Position numbers and translations under genes: made by a program. Under the pieces are notes generated by a model. That model ran no database searches. It saw only the letters and a program-made list of their open reading frames with translations, and had not been told where the DNA came from. A stretch of 64,000 nucleotides of DNA from Platerodrilus igneus (Eukaryota > Arthropoda > Insecta > Coleoptera > Lycidae), in the NCBI GenBank assembly GCA_036346225.1, contig JARFIW010001188.1, forward strand, positions 806,001 through 870,000, read 5' to 3'. Position 1 is the first letter of the stretch. Each line of letters starts with the position of its first letter. Shown here piece after piece: positions 11,252 through 24,440 of this stretch.

Positions 11252-12096
11252 GGTTTGCGTTGATATACACTCGAGGTTCTGTAAATTCTATCAACAAAGG
11301 TCCTTCATGGTCGAAAAAAAATGTCAACATGACCTTACCGGCAGAAAGTTGAACTTTAAACTTCTTTGGTGGCGGAGAATTTGCGTGTATCTAATGCATC
11401 GATGACAGCTTACTGGATGGTTAAAAATAATGACACCAAAATTCGTCGCCAGCAATTATTGACGAGAGAAAATCGTTACCATTTTGTCTGTATACCGTGA
11501 GGTGTTGCAAAGATACATTTTCAAGCTTTTTTGGTTCTCTGACAAAAGGCGAGAAACCCAATGCGCACAAACTTTGCTGTACCCTAGTTTGTGTAGGATG
11601 CTATGAACAGATCCGATACTCACACCAACATTTTCTGAAATTATTCCGATTGAAGCTCGACGATTTTCTCTAATCAGGCCTTCCACACATGCCATATTCC
11701 TGTCTGTTGACGCAGTACACAATGCACCTGGTCGCACCTTATCATTCGTCCCTTCGCGTCCATTCTTAAATTTTCGACACCATTCCTTGACAGTTGGATA
11801 CGCAAAACATGCGTTTTTATACACTTCTTGCATTCGTGTATGAATTTTCAATGGTTGCAAACCTTCAGCACACAGAAATTGAATGACCGCACACTGATCA
11901 CATTTGGTCGGGTTGTTAACAACAAACGTCATTTCAAAGTCACAATACTTAAAATCGCTATCAAATATATACGAGAGAAACTGACCAGTAGGAAGTTTAC
12001 AAACATCACTAACGTTGCAAAACGTCAGTTGAGTGATTACAATTGTTTCCAAGGCTAACCTGACCAAAGATGGGTTTCAATTGAACAAGCCTCATA

Positions 12097-12743
12097 CATC
12101 TATAGTATACAGTTACATACATACCTATTTATCCTACTTAATCTTTAATTTAGTAACGCAAGTTTTCAAAAATTTTAAATTCCTTCTGTTTTTGTAATTG
12201 TTTTCTTTTTTAATACTAACAATATATTTTTAAACAAAAATGTTTTTATTGTAATTTGTTTTAATTGATGATTAACTATTCAAAGAATTTCATGTTTTGT
12301 GTACCATAAATCATTCGTCATAGGCCGCCAAATTATGGTGTGGCGCAGCGGCGTTTGACTTTGTGAGAGTCTTTTTGGATATTGACAAAAAGTTATTAGC
12401 TCCAAAACGAAAAATTCAATTGAAGTTGTGGATTCAAAAGGATTGACTCCATTTAATTAAATATAAATTGATAGATTAAATTTGATAAACCTATTTTTCT
12501 TAAATACTTTAGGGATAGCAAATGTGTCGAGAACTGGAATCGAGGTATTGGGACACTGTAACGCGATGCGTTATGCTAACCAGAAATTATAGGTAAAAGA
12601 AAAGAATTAATTTTGAATGGATTAACTTGTTATTGAAGCACCCTGTATAATTGTAATTTCATGTAAAATAATGTTTAAAACAAGACATCTTATTCCAAAT
12701 CATAAACTGAAAACCACATAAATAACCGTTTTATATGTTTATA
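12097..12743. other. Intergenic, nothing recognised
   Basis: AT-rich sequence between the mariner and a TA microsatellite; no coding or repeat signal identified. Confidence 0.5.
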
Positions 12744-12744
12744 G

Positions 12745-12788
<44 letters not shown>
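12744..12788. repeat. (TA)n microsatellite
   Basis: About 22 uninterrupted TA units. The open frames across it on both strands are artefacts. Confidence 0.95.
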
Positions 12789-12790
<2 letters not shown>

Positions 12791-12925
12791 TGTGAAACTT
12801 CAAAAATCCGGGAACTACGCTTTTCGAATCGAGCCCCACAGATTGGGCGCCAAGAATGCTGTGTTTCCCTGTATTAGAATCGAGCCTCACGAATTGGGCG
12901 TCAAGAATGCTGTGAAACCACCAAA
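12789..12925 (-). repeat. Tandem duplication with a primer-binding-site-like motif
   Basis: A unit of about 53 bp occurs twice (near 12826-12868 and 12879-12921), each with GAATCGAGCC...ATTGGGCG, a C or T, then CAAGAATGCTGTG. Read on the minus strand the motif is TGGCGCCCAA followed by GTGGGGCTC, which resembles retroelement primer-binding sites that pair with a tRNA 3' end. This may be the LTR/leader junction of an otherwise unrecognisable minus-strand LTR retrotransposon. Confidence 0.45.
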
Positions 12926-14920
12926 AAGCTATTCATTACCTTAACTGTGTTGGTCCATTGACTTTCTTCTGTTAATCGCCTCGGCTGCTCCTCTAGATAA
13001 CTTTCATCCTCATACATAAAAAAAAACAAACACATTCCTACCACAAACATCAACGTTAACTCTATTTACATCAATATTCACAATACATTAAAATTTCAAA
13101 ATTAAAATTCAGCATAAATTTTAATATCAGAAAATTTCAAAATTAAATTCATTATCATTTTAATGTGCATCCAGAATTAAAGTCCTTGTAGGATGCCTAC
13201 TAATTACTATAACCATATATGCAGACCGGAGTCTGAGTACAAAGGGAGCATCTACCACCCCTTTACGTTAATTAACCAGGTTCGTCTAATTGAGCTCAAA
13301 GACATACCCAAATTTTCATCATAATCCAGAACATCAATACTAAATACAATTTCACTACTGTCCATTTTAAGTAAATCAATTATAAAGTTATTCAACACAC
13401 ACCAAAATATCAAAGTTCGAACAAAATAGTATAATTTACCTGAAGGTTACTGCACTCGTAGCTTCAATGTACATCGTCCCTTTGTTAATTACACCATTCC
13501 AACTGGGTTATATTTACAGCTTCTGATTCTCAACGCTTTTAAAATTTTCTCCATCACCATTTATTTAAAGTTGTTTCTGGGCTTTTCCGGAACTCATCTG
13601 TGTATATCTGAACCTTGTTTTGTGGATCCAGACACGTTTATGCACCATTTAATTATTAATACCCCCGAAAAATAACAAAGAAATTCATACTTCTTTCACC
13701 AATATACGCCAAAACTGCCTACTTTTGGTGTATTCCTTTGTCGTTGTAAATTTTACTAATTGGTACAGTGATACTAACTTTATTACCTTGTATCTTTTTT
13801 TCTAAGTGCACTAACGTACATTCATTGTAGCACGTAAAGAACAAACTGTTTTTTATCACAAAAATATTCAAGCAAACTGTTTAAATTATTTAATCAAAAC
13901 CGGAAAACTAAAAAGCACTGTTTAACGCATTGAATCAAGTCGAAGATCTAAGAGAGCTTGTTCATATTCACCTGGGTATATATAGCGGTTAGCCTGTCTG
14001 TCGGTCTAGTCCCCAAAACCGACAATTCTAAAGAATTTCGCATGCTATGTTCCCATTCCGCAGCCCGGCATGCGATTTTTACGAATTTTGCACTCGCACC
14101 AGTTAAAATCTCAGAAATTCTCACACGGCACGCAAACATGTCCGAGAATAACTAATTAAATTTTGTACAGAAATTGTTGTTTCTACCTCTCATATGTGCA
14201 TCTTATTTTCAACCAATCGTGACCCTCGTGACGTTGCTCATATCACGCCTTTAATTATTAGTGTCTTTGTCTTACGCACATTATTTTTCCTTCTCTAACC
14301 TGTTCTTAGTGGTGCAAATTGATATTCCTTACTATCGATTATTTCAGTCCACATGGACTGTTATCTGGGTTAAATAACCCCGTATCCAACCTTCCCGTTA
14401 ATATACGCGACGGTTTCTCCAACATTCTCTGAAACCATTTGTTATCTGCCAAATTTACGCAGAATGAGCCTTTTAAAAATACGCAGGTGTTCAAACATAA
14501 TAACACTTCTACGATTTGCATTTTATTGGGTTTTTTCAAGTTTTTATAGATATTATATGTTACTAATGGTTCAATTAACTTCAATTACAATTAATACCCT
14601 TTAAATTTTAGTGACTCCTAATCAAATATTAATACCGGTTACTTAAAATAGAGTTAATTAATATAAATTTTGCACGTAATTTCTCTTTGTTTCTTTACTA
14701 GGAATAATTAAATTACATGTAGAGCTTTTTAATACTGCTTCCTTTTTTTTATAGCAAGCGTCTTGTAGATGATTTAACTCCCTTATTTTTAATGAAACGA
14801 ATGAATTTTTATGCTTCACGGTTTTATAATAAAGCGTATTATCTAATAAAATTCCTTATACACGGTGATTAAAATTATTTGATGTGATTATTTAATTTTC
14901 TACCCTGGTCTAAATATGAG
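12926..14920. other. Intergenic, possible LTR remains
   Basis: No coding region recognised. On the minus strand a TATATATACCC box near 13978 and the primer-site-like motif upstream would fit a decayed LTR element transcribed leftward, but no pol sequence supports this. Confidence 0.3.
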
Positions 14921-14966
14921 TAATATATATATATATATTTATATATATATATATATATATATATAC
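14921..14966. repeat. (TA)n microsatellite
   Basis: TA repeat interrupted once by TTTA. Confidence 0.95.
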
Positions 14967-16364
14967 TTATTTAAATGGTTGTTTTAAACCACAAGAATGT
15001 AAACAAAGCTTTCAGAATTGTTAACAAGATTATAGGAAATACTTTAATATTGTTATTAAATTACATGCAATATGAAATAGTCTTAATAAACATTGTTGCA
15101 ATTACCACAAAAATAAGTAACGAATACACTTTACTACAATGTAATAACCAGACGCTGAGCAATGAAAATACAAAATGCAGGGTTTTAATGATGTAATGTT
15201 TTTATACAATAGACTACAATGTGTACAATTATATGGTTTCAGAAATAAAATATATACATTACGTAAATTACACACTAACAGTAGTTCCCGCGAGGCATTT
15301 TGTCTTAAACTCAATATCAAGATTAAGCAATAATATAAAATAGCAACCTACAACATACGAAGTAGTAGGAAAATTAAAGTATAATGATTATATCTAATTG
15401 AAATGCGAGTTAGTTTTTCTTGGCAACCTGTAATAAGTGAACATCAACGTGTAGAGAGACGCGTAAATAAATAAAGACGGACTTGACCGGGAGGGGAAGG
15501 GTTGATAAGAGTTTCAGTCAGTTATATAGAACTCGGTTACCAGAAAACATTAAAATGTAGGGGTCCGAGAAGGTGTGATTGCGGACAGGAGAGGGGCCGT
15601 TCTGTATGAGGCCATAGGACAATTTAAGCTCGGAAAGTAAAATTTAAGGTATGTTAGTGTAGAATTTAAAAATGTAAGGATGGTAGGAAATTGTAGAAAG
15701 TTGACGGAATATGGCTAAAAGGGAGAAATGCGCGGTATGCAATAAATTTTGTGAATCTACGCATGCTGCTTAGAAAGGTAGTTTCAATACACCTGCTGGT
15801 GGAACTAGCATCGTTATGATCGTTTGTAGGAAGTGAAAGTGAATTTGTTCATCTCACCATCACATGGAAAGTTTCAAGTTATGTTCGTTCTTGTTCTCAA
15901 AGAATATTAAAAATCAGGAAGTGTAGTATTTACAAATTTGAAGCTAGTGTGGTCTGGACGTGCTAAACTGTTATAATAAGAAAATTAAACTGTAAGTAAC
16001 ATTACAGATATAATTTATATGTGTGTAAACGTAAATTTGTTTGACATTTTTCGGCGTAGGGCATTAAGTGAACATTACGGAGATTATTTTTTTGATTAAG
16101 AATTTATCAAGAGGGCGAATGGTTATTAAATTTAAGGTTACGGTTATCAGTGAAATAGTAAAAAATATGATGTGATGTTAAATATTTTAGAAAGGACAAT
16201 GATATAGCACAAAGTTGATATTTAACTGTTCTTTACGACATTGCTAAAAATCTGGGATCTACAAATGTCACAATTAAATAGCAATACAGAAAAATTTGGA
16301 ATGTCGAACAGTTTTGCTGATGGCTTAAATTTAAGCTTTTTAAATATTTTTGTTACGAAAAATA
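14967..16364. other. Intergenic, nothing recognised
   Basis: A somewhat G-rich segment at 15480-15640 stands out from the AT-rich surroundings. A 20-codon frame at 15711 (with CAVCNKFC) ends quickly and is not claimed as a gene. Confidence 0.4.
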
Positions 16365-17298
16365 AATAAACAAATGGTCGAATTCCTACTTAACATTGGC
16401 GGAACATCTAAGAAGGTACTACACCCAATGCTAATTGAGGATGTTGGTCTACTGAAACTAATGTGTTTCTAGCTACTTAATAATGGATAATTTTGCCTGG
16501 CATTGGGAGAGTAATTTGAGCATAGAAAACGAAAATCAATATAAATTGTTGGTTATTTTGCAAAAAGAAAACCCCGTGACCGGTTTCACTGTTCTTGCAG
16601 ATCATCAGACGGACGCATCTCTTTTTGCAAAACAACCAACTAAGAACTGGGATTCTACACAAAATCAAGGTGTATTTATAATACAAACAGTTTCTCATGC
16701 GCCCTCTATAGTCGAATGTAAGCAACTAACCATCGGTAACTTTTACAAGTCCCAACATGATCACCAACAATTTATATTGATATTCGTTTTCTATACTCGA
16801 ATTACTTTCCCCATGCCAGGCAAAATTATTCATTATCAAGTAGCTAGAAACGCATTAGTTTCAGTAAGCCAACATCGTCAATTAGCATTGGGTGTAGTAT
16901 CTTCTTAGAAGGTCCGCCAATGTTAAGTAGGAATTCGGCCATTTGTTTATTTATCTTTTCTTGTCTTTTGACTAAGTTTTTAAAAATTTTGTCTGGCAAC
17001 TCCATCTATGCTGATCATGTTGCGACTTGTAAAAGTTACCGCTGGTTAGTTGCTTACATTCGAATATAGAGGGCGCATGAGAAACTGTTTGTGTTATAAA
17101 TACACCTTGATTTTGTGTATAATCTCAGAACTTAGTTGGTTGTTTTGCAAAAAGGGATGCGTCCGTCTGATGATCTGCAAGAACAGTGAAACCGGTCACG
17201 GGATTTTCTTTGCGCAAGATAACCAACAATTTATATTGATTTTCGTTTTCTACGCTCGAATTACTTTCCCCATGCCAGGCAGAATTATTCATTATTTT
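16365..17298. repeat. Nested long inverted repeats
   Basis: Two overlapping palindromic relations are visible. 16365-16552 is repeated in inverted orientation at 16767-16955, and 16482-16764 is repeated in inverted orientation at 17015-17298. The second pair includes the block CCGGTTTCACTGTTCTTGCA and its complement. Identity is high, roughly 90% by eye. The 90- to 140-codon open frames here are mirror products of the same DNA. The structure could fold into a large hairpin; it could be a fold-back element or an inverted duplication. No transposase is present. Confidence 0.85.
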
Positions 17299-19780
17299 TC
17301 TTACGATTTATTTTAGCAACAGCTGGCCAGATTGGACGTAATAAAGTTATTTTTAGAAAAGGATATTTGTTTGTGTATGGAAGTTATTTTTTGGTTAATA
17401 GAGATTAAATTTAGATTAAGTTTTATTTTTATTGGTTTAGAAAATAGGTAGTTAGTGAATTGTACAGGTTATCCAGCTACCTCAGTGATAGTCGTATTTG
17501 AATCGGTCATTTTAATTTTGAGAAAGGCTTTAGGACCAACTATAGGATACCAAAGCAAGTTTTATTCGGAATTATGTCTTCCGCATATTAATGACCTCAA
17601 AAGTAATGCGGCGACAGATTGTTTAGCGCCCCTCAATTTTGACAGTAGAAAGACCTTTAAGGGTAAGAGTTAACGTAATGTAGAATTTGAATTTAAGCCT
17701 TGTTATTTAATAGTTTTGTATTTATTTTTTTAAAAGTTTCCTCATTTGTTCATACGAATCCACTCCCGTACCACTACAGTTAACCGACGTACCCTTGTAT
17801 TGTTACGGAGTTTTTGTCTCTTTCGGGGAAATCAAAATTTAAATCCTTTAACGCCTATTTTACCCGTAACAACACATGCAATAGCATGAGCTTGAAAGGT
17901 AGTTTTTAGACGTAAGATACCTGTTTATATGGCATAGTGTAAGAAGTCTTAGAGTAATAACTAGTAATAACTGTTACTGGCGGTGTGTGGCAAAAAGAGG
18001 AAACTGACAATGATGGATCTATCAGTATTTGTTATTACTAATCAAGTTTCAAAATTCGCCATGAACACAGAGACTAATGCATGCTAAGAAGGTCGAAATT
18101 CTTGCCAATTAGGTTACTTGACAACAAATTGTGGGAATGAGTTATCGAAATGTATATGAAAAAGAGAATATTATTAAAACTGATAAATATGACAAAAAGT
18201 AATATTGCATGTATGTGCATGAAACCAAACCACAGAAAAAGAATAGAGTTAGGCGGAATACTAAACAATTAAATAAATAATTCTTTTATTGCAATATACT
18301 ATTCTAGTTGAACAATGTTAGATGAAATAAGGCTTTAAGAGAACTATTTACAGCAAAATATGGCTTTATAATAGCAGGTGTGATACCGCTAAGGTTAGTT
18401 AGTTAGTTAGTTGCTGTGCAACAAATAGTGTAGAATAATGAATGATGAAAACGTAATGGTTAACTGTATGCTGTTGTTTGCAGAATGAAACAGAAAAAGA
18501 CTTCTAGAATGTATTGGATTGTTTAATTGCTGTGCGAAACAGGACGAAACCTACTGTAAATGTATAAAAAACTAACGCTATTATTTTTAATATAGGTGGA
18601 CCTAGAGATGACTGCCACCCTTGCATAAACGAGGAATAGTTATACAAGTTACTGTCTATGTGTATCTTGGTTGAATTTTTGAACGTGTCTGATCTACACC
18701 AGAGCACAAAATGGCATCAAAGACAACGGACAGATAACACTATACTGATATTAACATTGTTATAAGAAAGTAAGGCATGGTATATTATAATATATAAGTC
18801 TAAAATTTATATGGTTTTAACTTAAGAATACGTGATTAAACGAATTGATAGTAGAAGGGTGTTGCTTGGATATAATTTCAGTGGATCATTTGAAGCATTT
18901 TTATTTTACTAATCCATAAAGTGGTTTAGACAACTTTTATTTTGCTAATTATTAGTATATCACTCTGTATATTGTATCAGTATTAAATTTTACTTGTTGA
19001 AACCGAATTTTGTTTTCAAATCGAAATATCCCAAGTTAACATTTGTTAGTCCTTTTCTTGGAATTGTAAAAGCATTAACACGTCACTTCTAAAATTATTT
19101 ATTGAAATAGAAAACGTCGTTTGGTTATCAAACACGTATTCATATCTAGTTATATCAGGTGTAATCAAGCCGCACGTGCCGTGTTTGGCATTCGTAGTTA
19201 AGATAGATTATTTTTCCCATAATCGAAACCAGTCGTATTTGAACAATCATGTAAGCAACATGCCTTTGAAAGTTGATACGTTTAAATGTGATCTCCGCAT
19301 TGCTCTTTAAAATTTTTGTGATTAAGTTCTCGTCAGTTTATGCTACGAAAAAGACAGCATGCATAACATTTATTTGATGCATATGGTTTGAAGCGGTTTC
19401 ATTCGTACTTAGTCCCTGAACAACAGCTGTTCATATTAGGAACCATTTTGTTGATATGATTTCATCTATAAGAAGATACCATTAATCAGGTTAGACCGTT
19501 ACAAATTGGTAATTTAGGTGGTTCGTTTCTTACCTTACCTCAACCCAAATTAACATCTGGTATAGCGACAAAAATGGTGAACCACGCAACATTCTTTAAA
19601 ATAGTTACACACGGTAAAAGCATTTTTGCATTAATTTGGTAAGGAACATCATGTGATACTTCTTAAACTGCCAACTCATTGAGAATATGATTGAGAATAG
19701 ATTCACAAGAATTTTGAAAAGACGGTAGATATATAGAAAATGGGACAAGAAGATATAAACAGTAATCGATACCATCAAAA
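17299..19780. other. Intergenic, nothing recognised
   Basis: AT-rich. The only pattern noticed is a short TTAG run near 18394-18411. The open frames are short and lack recognisable domains. Confidence 0.5.
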
Positions 19781-19784
19781 TTCA

Positions 19785-20410
19785 AAATGTCGAAGCAGAC
19801 ATTTCGCACATAATCCTTACGCTTGTTATATAACTTTTATTACTAGATAAAGATTTAATCGTGTTTGCAACTTTATCGTGTTTTTCTCCTTGGGTGTTTG
19901 CCTTTCAAAAGATATAAGGATCTATTAATCTGATACAGCAAGTATCCTTTCACAATGTCTTAGACACATTTCGTGCATATTCTTAACACTTAGTATGCGG
20001 CTTCTACTACTAGAAAGAAATTTAATCCACTGTTTGCAACTTTATCGCATTATTCTCTTTAGAGTTTTTCTTTAAAAAAAATCCATTATCTGATTCTGCT
20101 ACCATCCATTTCTTATGTCGTAGACAACATTCCGTGCGTAGATATCCTTAATGCCTGCTACATAGCTCATATTACTAAATAGAGATTTTACCTAGTGTTT
20201 GTAATTTTATCGCGTTATTTCTTTTAGCCCCTTTCTTTTAAAAGAACCATTAATTCGACAACGCCAGTATTCTTTTCTTTAACTTTTAGGCACTACATCG
20301 CTTAGTAAATATTTAGAGATAGGTATGTATATTATGTTTGTAATTTCTTTGTGTTGCAAATTAAGAAGTTTCCATCAGTCAACATACATAACAACTTCGA
20401 AATAATAACC
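19785..20410. repeat. Diverged ~160-bp tandem repeat, 3.5 copies
   Basis: Units share CGNRCATAATCCTTA-like, TTACTAGATARAGATTTAAT-like and TTTGCAACTTTATCGYRTTATTCT-like blocks in the same order. Marker positions near 19806, 19972, 20133 and 20290 give spacings of 166, 161 and 157 bp. The copies have many substitutions, so the array is old. A related stretch may recur at 21110-21235. Confidence 0.7.
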
Positions 20411-21635
20411 TTTCACGGATTTATTAGTCGAATGACTCCGATATCTGTATGTGGAAGGATTGAGAGGATTTAAGATTGCGGATGGTTGCATTAAGGTGGA
20501 GATTTGAAATGGCGGTTGAACGGGAGAGGTCCGACGGCTTACGCAATCATATAAAAGCTTCAATTAATTATATCTCTATTTAAATCTCAAAATACATCAA
20601 TCAGATGCTTAACTAGAAGTAATCCGATGTCAAAGATGTCACAACTCTTCTTTTAAATGCCATTCAGATGTTTCACGTTTCAAATGAAAGTGGAGCACCA
20701 TTCAGGGAGTGCGATTTCAAAATTGCTCTTCGCGGTCCATGGCACCTCGCGACACTGAAAGGTTGCCTGCCATATTACTCTGGGTTGACAGCATACTTAT
20801 GCCAGTGTTAGTCTCAAGTTAAAAGTTCATATAAGAAATGGATCCCAGGCTATTACTTTCTGAGAAATGAACTGTAGCATCCTGACGAATGATGGTTGGT
20901 AGGTTTGTAGAGGGAGGGGGGTTTGCTGCAATCAGTCTATGTGATGGAAAATAATGACTTTGAAGGTATCAAAAAGATGCAGAATGAACCATAAATTCTC
21001 CTATGGAAAAACGCATTCCAAATGAGTGATCTTGAGCCAGAATGAAAAAACTTTTTTACTAATAACTCATGCAAATGACGGCGGTCATTTTTCAAAAATG
21101 CTCGTTGACATTTTTTAAGGGTTTATACGGCGATTTGTCCGAGATACATCTTTTATGTTACTTGTTCTATATTTACTCGTAATGTAAATTAAAAAGGCTC
21201 CATCAGTCGCCACGCATAGCATCTTCAAAATTTTTACTTCCAATTACGTAGATACTTACTAGAGGGGGGGGCGCATCACAGGCGGGTCATCGCAGAGTGG
21301 AGGCTCTCACATTATTAAATTTCAATGTTTGCAGGAGGGGTAGTACTATCGCGGGACGGACCGTCGCTGGGCGGGGAACGTTTATGGATCGGGGGGGGGG
21401 TTGTCGGACGATGAACTACTCTTATGAAAGCTAATCAAATATGGCCTGTTTCCATGCGCAAAAAAAAGCACCAATCAGGCGTTCTCGAGTGGTAGAAATC
21501 CGACGGACCCCCACGAAATCACGACAGAAATCAAGATAACGGAGCCGAAATATAGCTCGATCCGAAGGACGCGCGGATTTTCCGTTACCCCCCGGTACTG
21601 TTGCGCATAGGATGCAATGCTGGTTTTATTACAAA
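20411..21635. other. Intergenic with a G-rich patch
   Basis: No genes recognised. GC content rises between about 21250 and 21600, with runs of seven or more G near 21265 and 21391. The 21110-21235 segment resembles the end of the tandem array upstream. Confidence 0.45.
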
Positions 21636-21639
21636 GCCC

Positions 21640-21934
21640 CTACATCTTGACCTTACAATGCTGCACCGAAGGTGCTACATGGACTAGGAAGCGAGGTTTT
21701 TCTTACATGGAAATTTTGAATTTTGTCGAACCCTTGCTGTTCCCAGCAAGGTATAGATCTTTAACGTGCGTGACTGCACTCACACACAGGACCCACATTT
21801 TACCTCTCATCCGGACGAGAGGTTGTTTTTGTGAAATGCTTGCGTAGCATTTTTCAAGCGATCCGTGTTGGAGATCGAATCTGAGACTTTGGGATTAGTA
21901 GTCATTCGCAAACCTATTTAACCGATGGAGCCGC
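21640..21934 (-). mobile_element. tRNA-derived SINE, minus orientation
   Basis: On the minus strand it starts with a tRNA-like head (GCGGCTCCATCGGTTAAATA as an A-box-like region, and GATTCGATCTCC at 21870-21882 as a B box). This is followed by a body with GGATGAGAGGTAAAATGTGG, CGCACGTTAAAGATC, CCTTGCTGGGAACAGCAAGG and TGTAGCACCTTCGG. The same order is found in plus orientation at 42136-42455. It is transcribed by RNA polymerase III from the internal boxes and depends on a LINE for movement. A second B-box-like sequence, GGTCCCGGGTTCGA on the minus strand at 21988-22001, lies just upstream. Confidence 0.75.
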
Positions 21935-22606
21935 TTTTATTATGGGACCGCGTTACTATGACCTCTATCAATTTCAAAAATCGAACCCGGGACCAGTCGC
22001 ACACATATTCCATGGATTCAAGGAGTGTGTTACGATCCATCCCTGCATCTAAATAATTTGGTTCGTATATAATTTAAAACGTCATTTTCTCGTACTGTTT
22101 CCACGACTATTTGCGTGTATGAGAAAATTTAGCAACCTTTGTCAATCGAAACGTTCGCTTATTCAATATTCTGTAGTTATAAAATTTAGTGTACTTCGAA
22201 TCTGCGATTATTATCATCAATAAACAAAAGTTAAATATATGCATTCCTTCAATAGGTTTTATTAGCACATGTATTTATAATTTAAATATAGAAAATTGCT
22301 CTTTGAATACAATATTAAAAGCAGAAAAGATTATAAATACGTTCAAGAACGAGATCTTCGTTTTGTTAAAACATTTTGTTTAGGAAACGCAACAAGCATC
22401 TAGCGACGTATATTAACAAATGGGTTTCCCGTTATCAGTTGTTGTTGACTTTCGGGTTTTCTGATGTGCATTATTTGAGGGATTCGTTGTCCAAATTTTG
22501 TATCAGCTCAGTCCAATAAGAAAACAATCCCAAATTAAGAACTATTGCCACGATACTGCACTGACGAAGGTATAGCTGGGAAATCTGAAATTAGTTTGTA
22601 CAAAGT
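21935..22606. other. Intergenic, nothing further recognised
   Basis: Apart from the extra B-box-like sequence near 21988 there is no identifiable feature. Confidence 0.45.
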
Positions 22607-22740
22607 TGTTCTTTGAGAGATGGAATTTTTCGGAATCTAAATTATCTACGAAAGTTGATGTTAATTTACTTTCGACTGATCTTTTACCAGAAGTTCTTTG
22701 AGAGATGGAGTTTACCAGCAACTAAATTATCTACGGAAAT
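22607..22740. repeat. 84-bp-spaced direct repeat
   Basis: GTTCTTTGAGAGATGGA followed by AACTAAATTATCTACG-like sequence occurs at 22607-22655 and again at 22691-22738. Confidence 0.75.
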
Positions 22741-23868
22741 CCTTTACACAAAAAAATTATCTTAAACTAGATACAAATACTCTAATATCAGTTACAAATA
22801 AATCTAAAAATAATACTTGCAGAATCCACAAAAATGCTCCTCGTAAATAAAAACCTTCTAATTTTAAATTGATGTTCAAATTAGCTTATAAGATTAAAAT
22901 CCTTGTTTCAAACAGCAGTTACCAAAGTACATTTTTTGGTTAAATCTTCCTTTCGATTATTTAATAAAAAAGTTTTTTAATTAGCGTTATCTTAAAGAAT
23001 TTTGCCTCTTCATCGTAATTAATAATTCCATTTTTGTATGTAATTTGCGTTTTAAAAAAAAACATCACTTCTGTATTCATTGCAACCTGGTCACTATTTA
23101 ATTACAGTATATTTACTACATACTTCAAACACTATCTTCGCATAGCAACAGCTCGCGACTTCAATTTCAGAATCAAATGATTTCGAATCTAATCAATGAA
23201 TCAATTTTGAATGAATAAAAATTTCTTTATATACAAATTATTCATTTTCTAGAATGCTACTAAAAAAATGTGAAACATTATGATGCAAAGGTTCTCAGAA
23301 AATCTAATTAGCGTCTAAAATTGCGGCATTTATCACCTTGTTATCTGGTTCTAGTTATTCGTGACGCATGCTATCTGTTCTTGTTTTACACATATACTAT
23401 TATTGTGGCGTCGCATTTCTAATGCAAAAGATAATCAATTTTATCATACATTTCCTGGATTTTTGTTTGTTTCCGCGTTCCGGCCGCTTCTTGGTATAAA
23501 ATGTTTTTTACTAATTAGTTTATTTACGTAGTTCTAAATCCGGATGACTCATCGTTTTATATTTTAGCAAATTTTTTATTTAAAATAAATTTCTATAATC
23601 CAGGGGTTAATTAATTTAAACTTTAATTGCTTTTTAATGCAAAATGCGTTACGTTTTATAGAAAATATTTGCTTCCATGTTTCAGTACACAAATTTAATA
23701 TGAAAATTAAGGCTTAAAATACACGTTGATTGTAGTTTCTTAAACTAAAGGCGTAAAGCTAGTACTAATCTTTGCTTTTTACAGCACATGTTATCAAAAT
23801 GTATTGATTTGCATTCACATTTAAATGGGTTTTAGGGTATCTTATAATTAATTATTTTTACATATTTT

Positions 23869-23870
<2 letters not shown>
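22741..23870. other. Intergenic, nothing recognised
   Basis: AT-rich sequence without coding potential. Confidence 0.5.

Positions 23871-23914
<44 letters not shown>
23871..23914. repeat. (TA)n microsatellite
   Basis: Uninterrupted TA repeat of about 22 units. Confidence 0.95.
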
Positions 23915-23923
<9 letters not shown>

Positions 23924-24402
23924 ATCAAAATACGCCAACAACATTAGATGATTTGGAAACCCGAATTAGAGTTGCAATAACAGACATTTCTCTGGCACAT
24001 CTGCAGAATACACTGAACACTTTTGTTGTTACAATTTTTTGTTGTCAAGAAGAGAATGAACAACAATTTGAGCACTTATTGTGATTTTCTTAGACTTTGT
24101 GCTAATTTCGGGTTTTCTTTAAATTATTTATTTTTGTCGTTATTTTAGAATAAACATGCGAATGTTATACCACGTTCTATTTTTAATCAAATAACCTCTG
24201 AAATAACACCAAAAAACCAAGGTTGCTATTTAGAAAAATTCAACATGGTGAACTCTGACAAAAGCAAGTCATGTAAAACAAAATAAAACTCATCTCAAAA
24301 TCTAGGTATTTATATCCAATTTAAACCTACCAAATGTCAAATCTAATTGCAAACTGTTTGTATATAATCCCATTTTGTGCGATTTTTTTTACGTACCCTG
24401 TA

Positions 24403-24440
<38 letters not shown>

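Larger units (their letters stand above)
10240..11932 (-). pseudogene. Mariner transposase, interrupted and frameshifted
   Basis: The likely start is the ATG at 11932. The N-terminal part has the bipartite helix-turn-helix region (CAVIQFLCAEGL, then IHTRMQEVYKNACFAYPTVK and VRPGALCTAS). The first catalytic Asp is in AGDEFWCHYF near 11440, where a stop follows closely. After the inserted element the frame resumes at 10530 with ILLHDNARPHVAN (second Asp) and HPTYSPDLSPCDFHIF (third Asp), ending near 10240. The D,D34D layout is that of mariner. In-frame stops and the insertion make it non-functional. Confidence 0.88.
10094..12094 (-). mobile_element. Mariner element (TA target) carrying an internal insertion
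   Basis: The terminal repeats are CGAGGCTTGTTCAATTGAAA at the left and its near-exact complement ending CAAGCCTCA at the right, with TA on both sides (10092-10093, 12095-12096). After subtracting the 717-bp insertion and its duplicated target, the element is about 1.28 kb, the usual mariner length. The transposase runs on the minus strand and is of the type found in vertebrate SETMAR and insect mariners. Confidence 0.92.

Noticed and set aside
16477..17316. Open frames of 82 to 141 codons in the inverted repeat
   Set aside because: The same DNA appears on both strands because of the palindrome; no similarity to known proteins and no codon pattern.
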